Program-made: the position numbers and the translations under genes
The notes under the pieces: generated by a model
Seen by the model: only the letters and a program-made list of their open reading frames with translations
The model's database searches: none
What the model was told of the DNA's origin: nothing
Part shown: piece by piece, positions 1 through 6,880 of the stretch
How positions within the stretch are numbered: position 1 is the first letter of the stretch
Layout: the number at the start of each line of letters is the position of its first letter
Source of the DNA: Desulfocapsa sp.
Lineage (GTDB): Bacteria > Desulfobacterota > Desulfobulbia > Desulfobulbales > Desulfocapsaceae
DNA length: 11,291 nt
Direction: 5' to 3'
Assembly: GCA_030635405.1 (NCBI GenBank)
Contig: DAOVZA010000029.1
Span: 1 to 11,291, forward strand

Positions 1-1454
1 CGGTCAACAAAGAGCTGGTCTTCTTTGATTTGGAATGGGCCAAGATGGATCAGGCTTCTGCCGATAAACTGCTTGCTGCAGAAGACACTGCTCCCTATCA
101 CCACTTTCTCACGAATCTACGCAAATATGCACAGCATCTCCTCTCCCACGCTGAAGAAGCTCTACTGGTTGAAATATCCCCAGTTGGCAGTGACAGCTGG
201 CTTACACTGTTTGAAAAATTAATGGGTAACCTTGAGTTCGGGGAAAAGAAAAGAAGTGAAGAAGAAGTTCTTTCAGATCTCTACGATGCAAGCCGTGAAG
301 TTCGTAAAAATGCGGCACTAGAGCTCACCGCTGGTTTAGAAAGTCAGCTCCATATTCTCAGCCACATTTTTAATACCATCCTTGCAGATAAGATGATTGA
401 AGATCGATTTCGTCACTACCCATCATGGGTTAGTTCCCGAAATCTCTCCAATGAACTTGATGATAAAACAGTCGATGCCCTGGTGAGCAGTTGTACCGAG
501 CGCTATGATATTGTTCAGCGTTACTATAAGGTAAAAAAGAAGATACTGGGTTTTGAAACGCTTCATGATTATGACCGTTATGCTCCACTCCCTTCCCTAC
601 CTGATAAACTTGTTCCATGGCAAAAATGTAAAGAGATGGTGCTCGACGGATTCCGTTCCTTCTCGCCCGAAATGGCAGACATCGGGGCCATGTTTTTCGA
701 CCAGAACTGGATACATGCACCGCTACTCGACGGCAAAAGAGGTGGAGCCTTTGCTCACCCGGCCGTACCGGGTGCCAATCCTTATATTCTGGTTAATTAT
801 ACCGGTAATCTTCGTGATGTTTCAACCGTTGCTCACGAACTTGGGCATGGAATTCACCAATATCTAGCCAAGGAAAAAGGATATTTCAACAGTGACACAC
901 CACTGGTTCTTGCTGAAACAGCGTCCGTCTTTGCCGAACTCCTGATCTTCCACAAACAGCTCGATTCGCTCGATGATCCAGCAGAAAAACAAGCATTTAC
1001 CTGCCAGAAACTCGAGTCAATCTTTGCAACTGTTTTCAGGCAGATTTCCATGAATCGCTTTGAAGATATGATTCACACCCAGCGCCGAAAAAAGGGTGAG
1101 ATATCAACTGAGGACCTTTCAACGCTCTGGATGACAAGCCAGGAGGCTATGTTTGGCGACGCGGTGACGCTTGGAGATCATTATAAAACGTGGTGGTCTT
1201 ACATTCCACACTTCCTGCACACTCCAGGGTACGTTTATTCATACGCCTTTGGGGAATTACTAGTGCTGGCACTGTACCGAATTTACAAGAAAGAAGGCGA
1301 TGCTTTTATTCCAAAATATATTCATCTTCTTTCAGAAGGGGGAAGTAAATCTCCAGCTGAATTATTAACTCCATTCAACATCGATTTGACCGATCCTACT
1401 TTCTGGCAAGGTGGATTGAGTGTTATAGAAGAGATGCTTAAAGAAATTGAATGA
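1..1454 (+). CDS. pepF: M3 family oligoendopeptidase (PepF type), 5' end missing
   Basis: Cytoplasmic zinc peptidase that cleaves short peptides. The reading frame is open from the left edge (first full codon at position 3), and the residues before the TTG at 30 (VNKELVFFDLEW) look like family sequence. That TTG is therefore an internal leucine codon, and the true start lies outside the window. The thermolysin-like zinc motif HELGH is encoded at 834-848. A downstream LAETASVFAE segment supplies the third zinc ligand, with its first Glu codon at 915-917. The C-terminal region with GYVYSYAFGELLVLALY is also typical of M3 oligoendopeptidases. About 483 codons are visible, against roughly 600 residues for full-length PepF, so around 100-120 N-terminal residues are missing. 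No frameshift or lost catalytic residue is seen. The subgroup (PepF/M3B) is a family-level call, and substrate specificity cannot be read from the sequence. Confidence 0.93.
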   Translation, partial: VNKELVFFDLEWAKMDQASADKLLAAEDTAPYHHFLTNLRKYAQHLLSHAEEALLVEISPVGSDSWLTLFEKLMGNLEFGEKKRSEEEVLSDLYDASREVRKNAALELTAGLESQLHILSHIFNTILADKMIEDRFRHYPSWVSSRNLSNELDDKTVDALVSSCTERYDIVQRYYKVKKKILGFETLHDYDRYAPLPSLPDKLVPWQKCKEMVLDGFRSFSPEMADIGAMFFDQNWIHAPLLDGKRGGAFAHPAVPGANPYILVNYTGNLRDVSTVAHELGHGIHQYLAKEKGYFNSDTPLVLAETASVFAELLIFHKQLDSLDDPAEKQAFTCQKLESIFATVFRQISMNRFEDMIHTQRRKKGEISTEDLSTLWMTSQEAMFGDAVTLGDHYKTWWSYIPHFLHTPGYVYSYAFGELLVLALYRIYKKEGDAFIPKYIHLLSEGGSKSPAELLTPFNIDLTDPTFWQGGLSVIEEMLKEIE

Positions 1455-1508
1455 CAGCCACTTAGCTTCACGTTTATTAAAAACACTTTCAACAAACAAG
1501 GAAACGCC

Positions 1509-1715
1509 ATGAGCAGCAATGAAATTGGAGAACGTCTGGTGAGTGTATTAAAGGCACCGGAAGAGTCAGAATCCCAGGAAAGTTTCGCTCGAGCCATGGA
1601 ACTGACAAAAGCCTACGCAAACTCAGGGTCTGCCACTCATTTCAGTGCAGTATCCAGATTGTTTTATGATCTTTTTGAAATGTTTGAGACGGGAAAAGAT
1701 CCACGACAAAAATAA
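1509..1715 (+). CDS. Small hypothetical protein, 68 aa
   Basis: I do not recognise this family. The ATG follows a reasonable Shine-Dalgarno sequence (AAGGA at 1498-1502, about 6 nt spacing), and the frame lies 54 nt after the pepF stop on the same strand, so co-transcription with pepF is plausible. The product is acidic in its first half (NEIGERL, EESESQESF) and has an amphipathic, aromatic stretch near the end (SRLFYDLFEMFE), consistent with a small soluble helical protein. There are no cysteines, no signal peptide and no membrane segment. It ends 13 nt from the convergent stop of the HD-domain gene. It is supported only by the ribosome binding site, codon character and position; homologues in related genomes would decide whether it is real. 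Confidence 0.6.
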   Translation: MSSNEIGERLVSVLKAPEESESQESFARAMELTKAYANSGSATHFSAVSRLFYDLFEMFETGKDPRQK

Positions 1716-1728
1716 CTCAGAAAATCTG

Positions 1729-2628
1729 TCAGGAAGGTGGTATACGTCGTAGGCATTGATGTAGGGACTCTTCAGTATTGGTATCACACGAGCCCACAAT
1801 CATGTGAATATAGGTAATATTTTTATCTATACTCTCAAGGTAGAGATTCTGATCCACTCCCCAACGCTCACAAAAATGAACCTGCATATATTTACTGAGA
1901 TCTCCAAGATCATTCGATAAACGGCTCGTCACAAGATCATGGTAAAATATGGAGGTCTGCTCCATAAGTTCCACCACAGAATTATGATCTGCCACACCTC
2001 CCTCCTGATGTTCCTGGAAAAGTGAGGGTAAACGTTCCAGATAGTAACGATCGGCCATCTGAGCCAGGATATCAGCTGTTCCCACCGCAAATGAAGCCAA
2101 CTGCATCTCAGCAGATGGGAAAAAAAGTGAACCCGGGTCAATTCTGAGATTTGTACACTGTATAATCACAGAACAATCAGTAATAAACGAAACGGGAAAC
2201 TCTTTCTCTTTCAGGTAGTCAGCCAGGAAGAAAACAGAACGTTTTTCATGACCTATGGTGTAAGTTGCTCCGGTTTCAGCAACCTCAGACTTTTTGAGCA
2301 GTAACCCACAATCATGGAAATAGGCACTATACAAAGCTTTTGCTACGGTTTCTTCTAAAACAGGCCAGCCATCACAGGACAAGCCATGAAACAATCTCGT
2401 AGTTGCCAGAACCACGCTATAGGTATGATCAAGATTATGGTATTTAGTATTGGATTGGCGATAATCGGGATGCTCACCAGCAAAAATCAGGCCGATTTCC
2501 TGGTGTAGTGCAACGAGTGGGTCCTGCTTAAAGTCCGGCACTATCAAGCTCAAAATCTCTAGAATTTCATCCAGAGGATCGTCGGTATTACCAGACTCAA
2601 GTAGCTTTGTCAGTGCAAAATTATCCAT
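1729..2628 (-). CDS. HD-domain metal-dependent phosphohydrolase
   Basis: Predicted soluble HD-superfamily hydrolase of 299 residues. From the ATG at 2628, metal-binding candidates are H64 and H68 in YHNLDHTYSV, then the HD pair H105-D106 in AYFHDCG, a GHEKR segment (H127-E128), and later aspartates in TADILAQMADRYYLERL. The spacing H...HD...H...D is typical of the superfamily. The YHNxxHxxxV signature resembles that of class I cyclic-nucleotide phosphodiesterases, but the second PDE signature is not obvious, so the substrate is unknown. An upstream in-frame TTG at 2664 would add 12 residues, but no ribosome binding site precedes it. The ATG at 2628 has GGA 4 nt upstream and is preferred. The gene is convergent with the small ORF to its left and co-directional with purF-ferredoxin, with about 120 nt separating it from the ferredoxin gene. 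Confidence 0.85.
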   Translation of the reverse strand: MDNFALTKLLESGNTDDPLDEILEILSLIVPDFKQDPLVALHQEIGLIFAGEHPDYRQSNTKYHNLDHTYSVVLATTRLFHGLSCDGWPVLEETVAKALYSAYFHDCGLLLKKSEVAETGATYTIGHEKRSVFFLADYLKEKEFPVSFITDCSVIIQCTNLRIDPGSLFFPSAEMQLASFAVGTADILAQMADRYYLERLPSLFQEHQEGGVADHNSVVELMEQTSIFYHDLVTSRLSNDLGDLSKYMQVHFCERWGVDQNLYLESIDKNITYIHMIVGSCDTNTEESLHQCLRRIPPS

Positions 2629-2711
2629 TTTTCCAGAAGAATACTCAGTTACTATAAGAATCAATTAAAAGAGCAAGATTATTTTTAAACTGAAATTAGA
2701 ACTCCTCACTC

Positions 2712-2751
2712 ATTTCACTTAGCATATAACAAATACAACACGAAGTGAAAT
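2712..2751. repeat. 9-bp perfect inverted repeat in the ferredoxin/HD-gene gap
   Basis: ATTTCACTT at 2712-2720 is the exact reverse complement of AAGTGAAAT at 2743-2751, with a 22-nt spacer. It lies just after the ferredoxin stop and upstream of the HD-domain gene on the same strand. No T-run follows on the minus strand, so it is not a convincing intrinsic terminator. It could be an operator, an mRNA 3' hairpin or chance. Confidence 0.35.
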
Positions 2752-2754
2752 TTC

Positions 2755-2946
2755 TTATTCGAAAGTGATACATTTTTGAGAGCAGTAAGCTGCAGCCTCT
2801 TCAACCTTATCTGTAATTTCAGCATCAGGATCTAAAAGAATCGCTTTCTCATAATCATCCATGCCAAAAACTTCAGGACAAATTTCCACACAGGCGCCAC
2901 ATCCGTTACACTCATACACATCTATCATAATAGACTTTTCCGCCAT
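2755..2946 (-). CDS. Small 4Fe-4S ferredoxin
   Basis: Low-potential electron carrier of 63 residues, cytoplasmic. The cluster motif is CNGCGACVEICP, followed near the C-terminus by YCSQKC. Counting from the ATG, cysteines are at 13, 16, 19, 23, 55 and 59. This is the arrangement of Desulfovibrio-type monocluster ferredoxins: three Cys of the first motif plus one C-terminal Cys hold the cluster, and the remaining Cys may pair or be spare. The residue after C55 is Ser where Pro is usual. The middle is acidic (DDYE, DPDAE), as in this family. A GTG at 2952 overlaps the purF stop and would add two residues. The ATG at 2946 is preferred because AGGGG stands 5 nt upstream of it. Only 2 nt separate it from the purF stop, so the genes are almost certainly co-transcribed and perhaps translationally coupled. 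Confidence 0.93.
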   Translation of the reverse strand: MAEKSIMIDVYECNGCGACVEICPEVFGMDDYEKAILLDPDAEITDKVEEAAAYCSQKCITFE

Positions 2947-2948
2947 AT

Positions 2949-4376
2949 TCACCCCTGTCTTTCCAAAGCATTCTTCGTGAAATTTCTGTCCGGTTCAACA
3001 GGATATTCACCATTAAAACATGCAAGACAAAATTCATCAGCATTAAGCCCTGTGGCTTCCACTAAGCCTTCAAGGCTCAAATAATAAATTGAATCCAAAC
3101 CAAGATGAGCAGCAATTTCTTTTGTCGAATTATTCTTTGCAATAAGCTGATCCGATGAAGGAAAATCTATTCCGTAATAACAGGCAAATCGGGTTGGGGG
3201 ACAGCTTACCATCATGTGTACCTCTGCAGCTCCTGCCTCCCGGAGTGCTTTTACCCGGCTTTTTCCAGTGGTACCTCGAATAACGGAATCTTCAACAATG
3301 ATCACCCGTTTACCCTTTAACAGAGATCTGACGGGGTTAAGTTTCACACGCACATTAAAATCCCGCATCGACTGTGTTGGTTCGATAAAGGTTCGCCCTA
3401 CATAATGATTACGAATCATCCCCATCTCCAGTGGAATACCGGACTCCTTTGAGAATCCTATGGCAGCATAGTTCCCGGAATCTGGAAAAGGCATCACAAA
3501 GTCCCCTTTTATCCCTGATTCCCGTGCCATTATTTCTCCCATTCGTTTGCGTGTCTCATAGACATTAATTCCAAATATATCAGAATCAGGACGGGCAAAA
3601 TAGACCTGCTCAAAAATACAAAATGATGTTTTTTGCTTGGGCCATGGGAAAATGGAGCGGATTTCATCCTTGGTAATAACCAGAATTTCCCCCGGCTTCA
3701 CATCACGTACATACTCGGCTTCAACCAGATCAAGAGCACAGGTTTCTGAAGCGACAATCCAGGCTCCGTTATTCAGCTTTCCAAGACAAAGTGGTCGAAA
3801 ACCGCTGGGATCCCGAACGGCAACAAGAGTGTCTTCCGTCATCAGTAAGATGGAGTAGGCGCCTCTTAGACAGGAAAAAGATTCAACAAGAGCACGATCC
3901 AAACCAAGATGAGTGGTGCGCGCCATCAGATGGAGAACAACTTCACTGTCCATGGATGTCTGAAAAATGGATCCTTTATCTTCAAGATCCTGACGTAACT
4001 CCATGGAATTAACAAGATTTCCGTTATGGGCAACGGCAAGAGTACAGCCCCTGTGCGTAACCATAAGAGGTTGAGAATTTGTCACATTGGAAGCACCGGT
4101 GGTGGAGTACCGAACATGCCCCATAGCCATTGATCCTGGTAAGCCTTGCAGGATATCCTCTGAAAATATTTCTGGAACAAGTCCCATGGCTTTATGAATT
4201 GAAACCTGGCCATCGTCTGAAGCGACAATACCAGCACTTTCCTGCCCCCTATGCTGCAGAGCATACAAACCAAAATAAGTAAGTTTGGACGCATCTTCAT
4301 GGCCATAGATACCACAGATACCACACTCATGTTTGGGACGCCCATCTTCCACAATCTGTACGCTGCTACTATCCAT
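2949..4376 (-). CDS. purF: Amidophosphoribosyltransferase (glutamine PRPP amidotransferase)
   Basis: Catalyses the committed step of de novo purine synthesis: PRPP plus glutamine to 5-phosphoribosylamine. Numbering is from the ATG at 4376 (475 aa). A propeptide of 17 residues precedes the nucleophile C18 (HE|CGICGIYG), then the Ntn glutaminase domain (LQHRGQESAG, HNGNLVN, RDPSGFRPL) and the phosphoribosyltransferase domain with the PRPP loop VIIVEDSVIRGTTGKS (about 358-373). Four cysteines match the 4Fe-4S ligands of the Bacillus subtilis enzyme: C253 (FCIFEQVYFARP), C399 (FACYYGIDF), C450 and C453 (FCLAC). It is therefore the processed, oxygen-sensitive Fe-S type and not the E. coli type. 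A TTG at 4379 is possible, but AAGGA spaced 6 nt from the ATG decides for 4376. Downstream it almost touches the ferredoxin gene; upstream it is divergent from selD. Confidence 0.98.
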   Translation of the reverse strand: MDSSSVQIVEDGRPKHECGICGIYGHEDASKLTYFGLYALQHRGQESAGIVASDDGQVSIHKAMGLVPEIFSEDILQGLPGSMAMGHVRYSTTGASNVTNSQPLMVTHRGCTLAVAHNGNLVNSMELRQDLEDKGSIFQTSMDSEVVLHLMARTTHLGLDRALVESFSCLRGAYSILLMTEDTLVAVRDPSGFRPLCLGKLNNGAWIVASETCALDLVEAEYVRDVKPGEILVITKDEIRSIFPWPKQKTSFCIFEQVYFARPDSDIFGINVYETRKRMGEIMARESGIKGDFVMPFPDSGNYAAIGFSKESGIPLEMGMIRNHYVGRTFIEPTQSMRDFNVRVKLNPVRSLLKGKRVIIVEDSVIRGTTGKSRVKALREAGAAEVHMMVSCPPTRFACYYGIDFPSSDQLIAKNNSTKEIAAHLGLDSIYYLSLEGLVEATGLNADEFCLACFNGEYPVEPDRNFTKNALERQG

Positions 4377-4431
4377 CAATATATTCCTTCATCTACAGTG
4401 GAAAAATCTCTTCATTTCTTTAAAATGGAAA

Positions 4432-4464
4432 AGCACAAAGAAAACGAATATCTTTGTGCCTTTT
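4432..4464. promoter_or_regulatory. Hairpin in the purF leader / selD upstream region
   Basis: GCACAAAG at 4433-4440 pairs with CTTTGTGC at 4452-4459 across an 11-nt loop. Past a single bulged C at 4460, AAAA and TTTT extend the stem. On the purF (minus) strand the hairpin is followed by TTTTCCATTTT, giving a terminator-like shape about 55 nt upstream of the purF start. On the plus strand it is followed by TTTTATT. Since both neighbouring genes point away from it, it could be an attenuator in the purF leader or the end of an unseen short transcript. The U-tract is interrupted, so function is uncertain. Confidence 0.45.
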
Positions 4465-4484
4465 ATTAAAATCTGCTAAAAAGA

Positions 4485-4514
4485 TTTATAATATGTTTCA
4501 TGGAAATTCAACAA
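4485..4514 (-). promoter_or_regulatory. Possible purF promoter
   Basis: On the minus strand, TTGTTG (4514-4509) and TATAAA (4490-4485) are separated by 18 nt, upstream of the leader hairpin and about 110 nt from the purF start. The -10 is good (5/6), the -35 weak (3/6). The region is AT-rich, so chance matches are likely. No purine riboswitch core was recognised in the leader. Confidence 0.35.
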
Positions 4515-4604
4515 TAAAGCACCTTTTACCCCGTTTTTATTTTTCACTGCTCTTTGTTGATGCGTTTAAAGAGAGAATACTGAAATTTTATTGCCCACAC
4601 TAAA

Positions 4605-5657
4605 ATGATAAAACTTACATCCACCGTAAAAGCCGCAGGCTGAGCAGCTAAACTTGGCCCAGGGGACCTGAGCCAAATACTTTGTGGCATCACCTTACCA
4701 AAAGATGATCGTTTAATTGTCGGAGCGGAAACCTGCGATGATGCCGGAGTGTATCGTCTCAATGACGAAACTGCTCTTATCCAGACGCTTGACTTTTTCA
4801 CTCCAATTGTTGACGATCCATTCCGATTTGGTCAGATAACTGCCGCTAATGCCTTAAGTGATGTTTACGCCATGGGCGGAACTCCACTTCTTGCCATGAA
4901 CATCCTTGCCTGTCCCATTAAAACAATGGAGCTTGAGGTCTTCAGCGAAGTAATCAAAGGGGGCTTGTCCAAGATAGAAGAGGCCGGTGCACTTTTAGTC
5001 GGCGGCCATTCGGTGGAAGATAATGAGTTAAAATACGGACTTTCAGTAACGGGAACTGTCCACCCCGACCGGGTTCTCCTCAACAGCGGCGCTCAAGCTG
5101 GTGACAGGTTAATCCTCACTAAACCACTTGGTACCGGGGTTCTCTCCACCGCCCTGAAAGGTAATCTTGCTGAAGCTTTGGTCGAAGAACAGATCACAGA
5201 GATCATGGCCACCCTTAATCGTGCTCCAGCCGATGCCATCGCCAAAGCAAGAGATGACGGGTACCAGGTTAATGCCTGCACGGACGTAACGGGTTTTGGT
5301 CTTCTTGGCCACCTTCACGAAATGACAATGGCCTCAGAGGTTACAGCCAGAATATTTGCAAAGCAAATCCCCCTTATTCCCGGATGTCTGGACTTTATCA
5401 ATATGGGTATTATTCCGGCAGGAGCTCATACCAACCTCAAATTTTATTCCAAATGGTTGCAAAAAGACGGCGCTGCCAATGACGCCATAGAGATGGCACT
5501 GGCTGATCCACAAACTTCAGGAGGCTTGCTCATTTCCGCGCCCCCTGAAGCGAGCGCAGTGATACTTAGCAATCTCAAAGATATGGGATATCCGCTCACC
5601 TATGCAGACATTGGTGAAATCGTAGCTGGGGAAAGCGGGATGATCAAACTTATGTAA
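4605..5657 (+). CDS. selD: Selenophosphate synthase, selenocysteine-containing (UGA at codon 13)
   Basis: Makes selenophosphate from selenide and ATP, the selenium donor for Sec-tRNA and selenouridine. The frame from ATG 4605 is open except for TGA at 4641-4643, which falls at the active-site position: IKLTSTVKAAG-U-AAKLGP aligns with the E. coli segment holding Cys17 and Lys20, giving Sec13 and Lys16. Reading through joins directly to ETCDDAGVY (residues 42-50), TLDFFTPIVDDPFRFGQ, NALSDVYAMGG, GGHSVED, DVTGFGLLGH and DPQTSGGLL, all SelD hallmarks. The total of 350 residues matches the family's usual length. An in-frame TGA at 4581 excludes a start further upstream; no strong Shine-Dalgarno sequence is seen. 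A start at ATG 4749 would delete the catalytic residue and the N-terminal glycine-rich segment, so it is rejected. A SECIS-like hairpin follows the TGA. The host must carry selA, selB and selC, which are not in the window. Confidence 0.95.
4641..4676 (+). promoter_or_regulatory. UGA selenocysteine codon with bacterial SECIS-like hairpin
   Basis: TGA at 4641-4643 is followed 10 nt later by a stem-loop. TTGGC (4654-4658) pairs with GCCAA (4672-4676), then a C/A mismatch, then CAGG (4660-4663) pairs with CCTG (4667-4670), with apical loop GGA (4664-4666). There are 20 nt between the TGA and the loop, and the loop starts with G. Both fit what is known of bacterial SECIS elements bound by SelB. 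The hairpin lies within the coding sequence, as expected in bacteria. Confidence 0.88.
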
Positions 5658-5715
5658 CTATTCAGCAGTTACGGTTCAGATTTATGGGTAATTCATTGCC
5701 TTGCTGAATAGTTAC
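5654..5715. repeat. 14-bp perfect inverted repeat overlapping the selD stop
   Basis: GTAACTATTCAGCA (5654-5667) is the exact reverse complement of TGCTGAATAGTTAC (5702-5715), with a 34-nt spacer. The left arm contains the selD TAA. It fills the 77-nt gap between the convergent selD and M20 peptidase genes, so a bidirectional mRNA 3'-end structure is the simplest reading. The arms are AT-rich and no T-run follows on either strand, so it is not a classical intrinsic terminator. The left arm can also form a small internal hairpin (GTAAC/GTTAC at 5654-5672), offering alternative folding. Confidence 0.6.
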
Positions 5716-5734
5716 AAACGTATCCAGGTTGCCA

Positions 5735-6877
5735 CTAGACAGCCACAATTGCTAACAATAACTCTGTTAAGCTAACAAGATCTGCCAATTCAATACATTC
5801 ATCGGTTGTATGAACTTTTGCCATACCCGTTGCAACAATCGCAGTCTTCAAACCATGACCATTAAAGATATTGGCATCTGAACCGCCACCGGTAAGCTGA
5901 AAAGCGATTTCCCTCTCAAGCAGCTCACCTGCTTTCTGTACTCGGGTTATAACCTGATCGTCATCTTCAAGATGCATCACCGGATACTCGTGTTCCACAC
6001 TTATCTCAACCGATGGCCGTCTGCCGCTGCCAATCTGTGCCGACCAGTCCGCAACCACTTTCAGGAATGTGGATTCAATTTCACGAGTATAATCTTCTAA
6101 TTTTTCAGGAGAATGAGAACGAACCTCTCCTTCAATGGTGATAAGATCAGGAACAATATTGGTTGCAACGCCACCATGAATCAGCCCAAAATTTGCCGTT
6201 GACTGTTCATCAAGGCGACCAAGGCGAAGATCAGCAATGGCTCGCGCTGCCAGGCAAAAAGCAGAGACTCCCTGCTCCGGATTTAACCCGGCATGAGCTG
6301 CAATTCCATGAACTTCAACCTTCAAACGATTGGCAGCCGGGGCTCCAGTAATAACAATATCGATGCCACTTGAATCTAAAGCATATCCGGATTTTGCCTG
6401 AACAAGGCCATAATCCAAATCCTTGGCACCAAGCAGTCCTATTTCTTCACAGGTGGTAAGTATTATTTCAATGGGACCACGAGGAAGATCATTCTCCTGC
6501 ATTACCAGAATAAATTCAATTAATGCGGCGATTCCGGATTTATCATCCCCGCCAAGCACCGTATTACTCTTTGTTGTGAAAAGATCCCCCGTTCTAAGTA
6601 CCTTCACTCCACGCCCGGGTTCCACCGTATCCATGTGGCATGCGAAAAAAACCGGTTCTTTTTCCACGGTTCCCGCAAAACGAATAATCAGGTTTCCGCT
6701 ATCTGATCCCGTTTTTGCAGCAGAAGAATCTTCCACAACGGATTCGGCGCCAAGTCCTGTGAAAAATTCTTTCAAGTATTGAGCAACCTGTCCTTCTTCA
6801 CGGGATGGACTGTCAATTTCACACAACTCGGTAAAAGTCTCAGCCAGTCGTTCTCTATCTATTGCATAATTAATCAT
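5735..6877 (-). CDS. M20 family metallopeptidase, peptidase T-like
   Basis: Predicted cytoplasmic dinuclear-zinc aminopeptidase or tripeptidase of 380 residues. Metal and catalytic residues follow the M20 pattern: H81 and D83 in ACHMDTV, bridging D111 in LGGDDKSG, the general-base pair E144-E145 in TTCEEIGLLG, D168 in ALDSSG and H356 in KVHTTDE. The central region (HGIAAHAG, GGVATNIVPD) is the dimerisation or lid domain. GGSDANIFNGHG is typical of the PepT-like branch (COG2195), which is why peptidase T-like is preferred to a deacylase such as ArgE or DapE, though substrate cannot be fixed. The ATG at 6877 lies 3 nt after the ispDF stop on the same strand, implying one transcript and likely translational coupling. 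It is convergent with selD. Confidence 0.92.
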   Translation of the reverse strand: MINYAIDRERLAETFTELCEIDSPSREEGQVAQYLKEFFTGLGAESVVEDSSAAKTGSDSGNLIIRFAGTVEKEPVFFACHMDTVEPGRGVKVLRTGDLFTTKSNTVLGGDDKSGIAALIEFILVMQENDLPRGPIEIILTTCEEIGLLGAKDLDYGLVQAKSGYALDSSGIDIVITGAPAANRLKVEVHGIAAHAGLNPEQGVSAFCLAARAIADLRLGRLDEQSTANFGLIHGGVATNIVPDLITIEGEVRSHSPEKLEDYTREIESTFLKVVADWSAQIGSGRRPSVEISVEHEYPVMHLEDDDQVITRVQKAGELLEREIAFQLTGGGSDANIFNGHGLKTAIVATGMAKVHTTDECIELADLVSLTELLLAIVAV

Positions 6878-6880
6878 CTA

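Noticed and set aside
25..222. 65-aa plus-strand frame at the left edge
   Set aside because: Out-of-frame shadow of the pepF coding sequence, which is open through the same region.
4377..4604. Purine (guanine) riboswitch upstream of purF
   Set aside because: The leader is AT-rich with one simple hairpin. The conserved three-way junction and loop-loop sequences of purine riboswitches were not found by eye.
4544..4801. 85-aa minus-strand frame covering the selD start
   Set aside because: It lies antisense to the conserved SelD N-terminus and SECIS and has no family features or ribosome binding site.
4749..5657. selD starting at ATG 4749 (302 aa), or selD as a pseudogene broken by TGA 4641
   Set aside because: The region before 4749 encodes conserved SelD sequence in the same frame, and the only stop is a UGA at the known Cys/Sec position, followed by a SECIS-like hairpin. 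Decay would not be expected to place a single UGA exactly there.
6423..6782. 119-aa plus-strand frame inside the M20 peptidase gene
   Set aside because: Antisense shadow of a gene with complete catalytic motifs; no ribosome binding site or recognisable domain.
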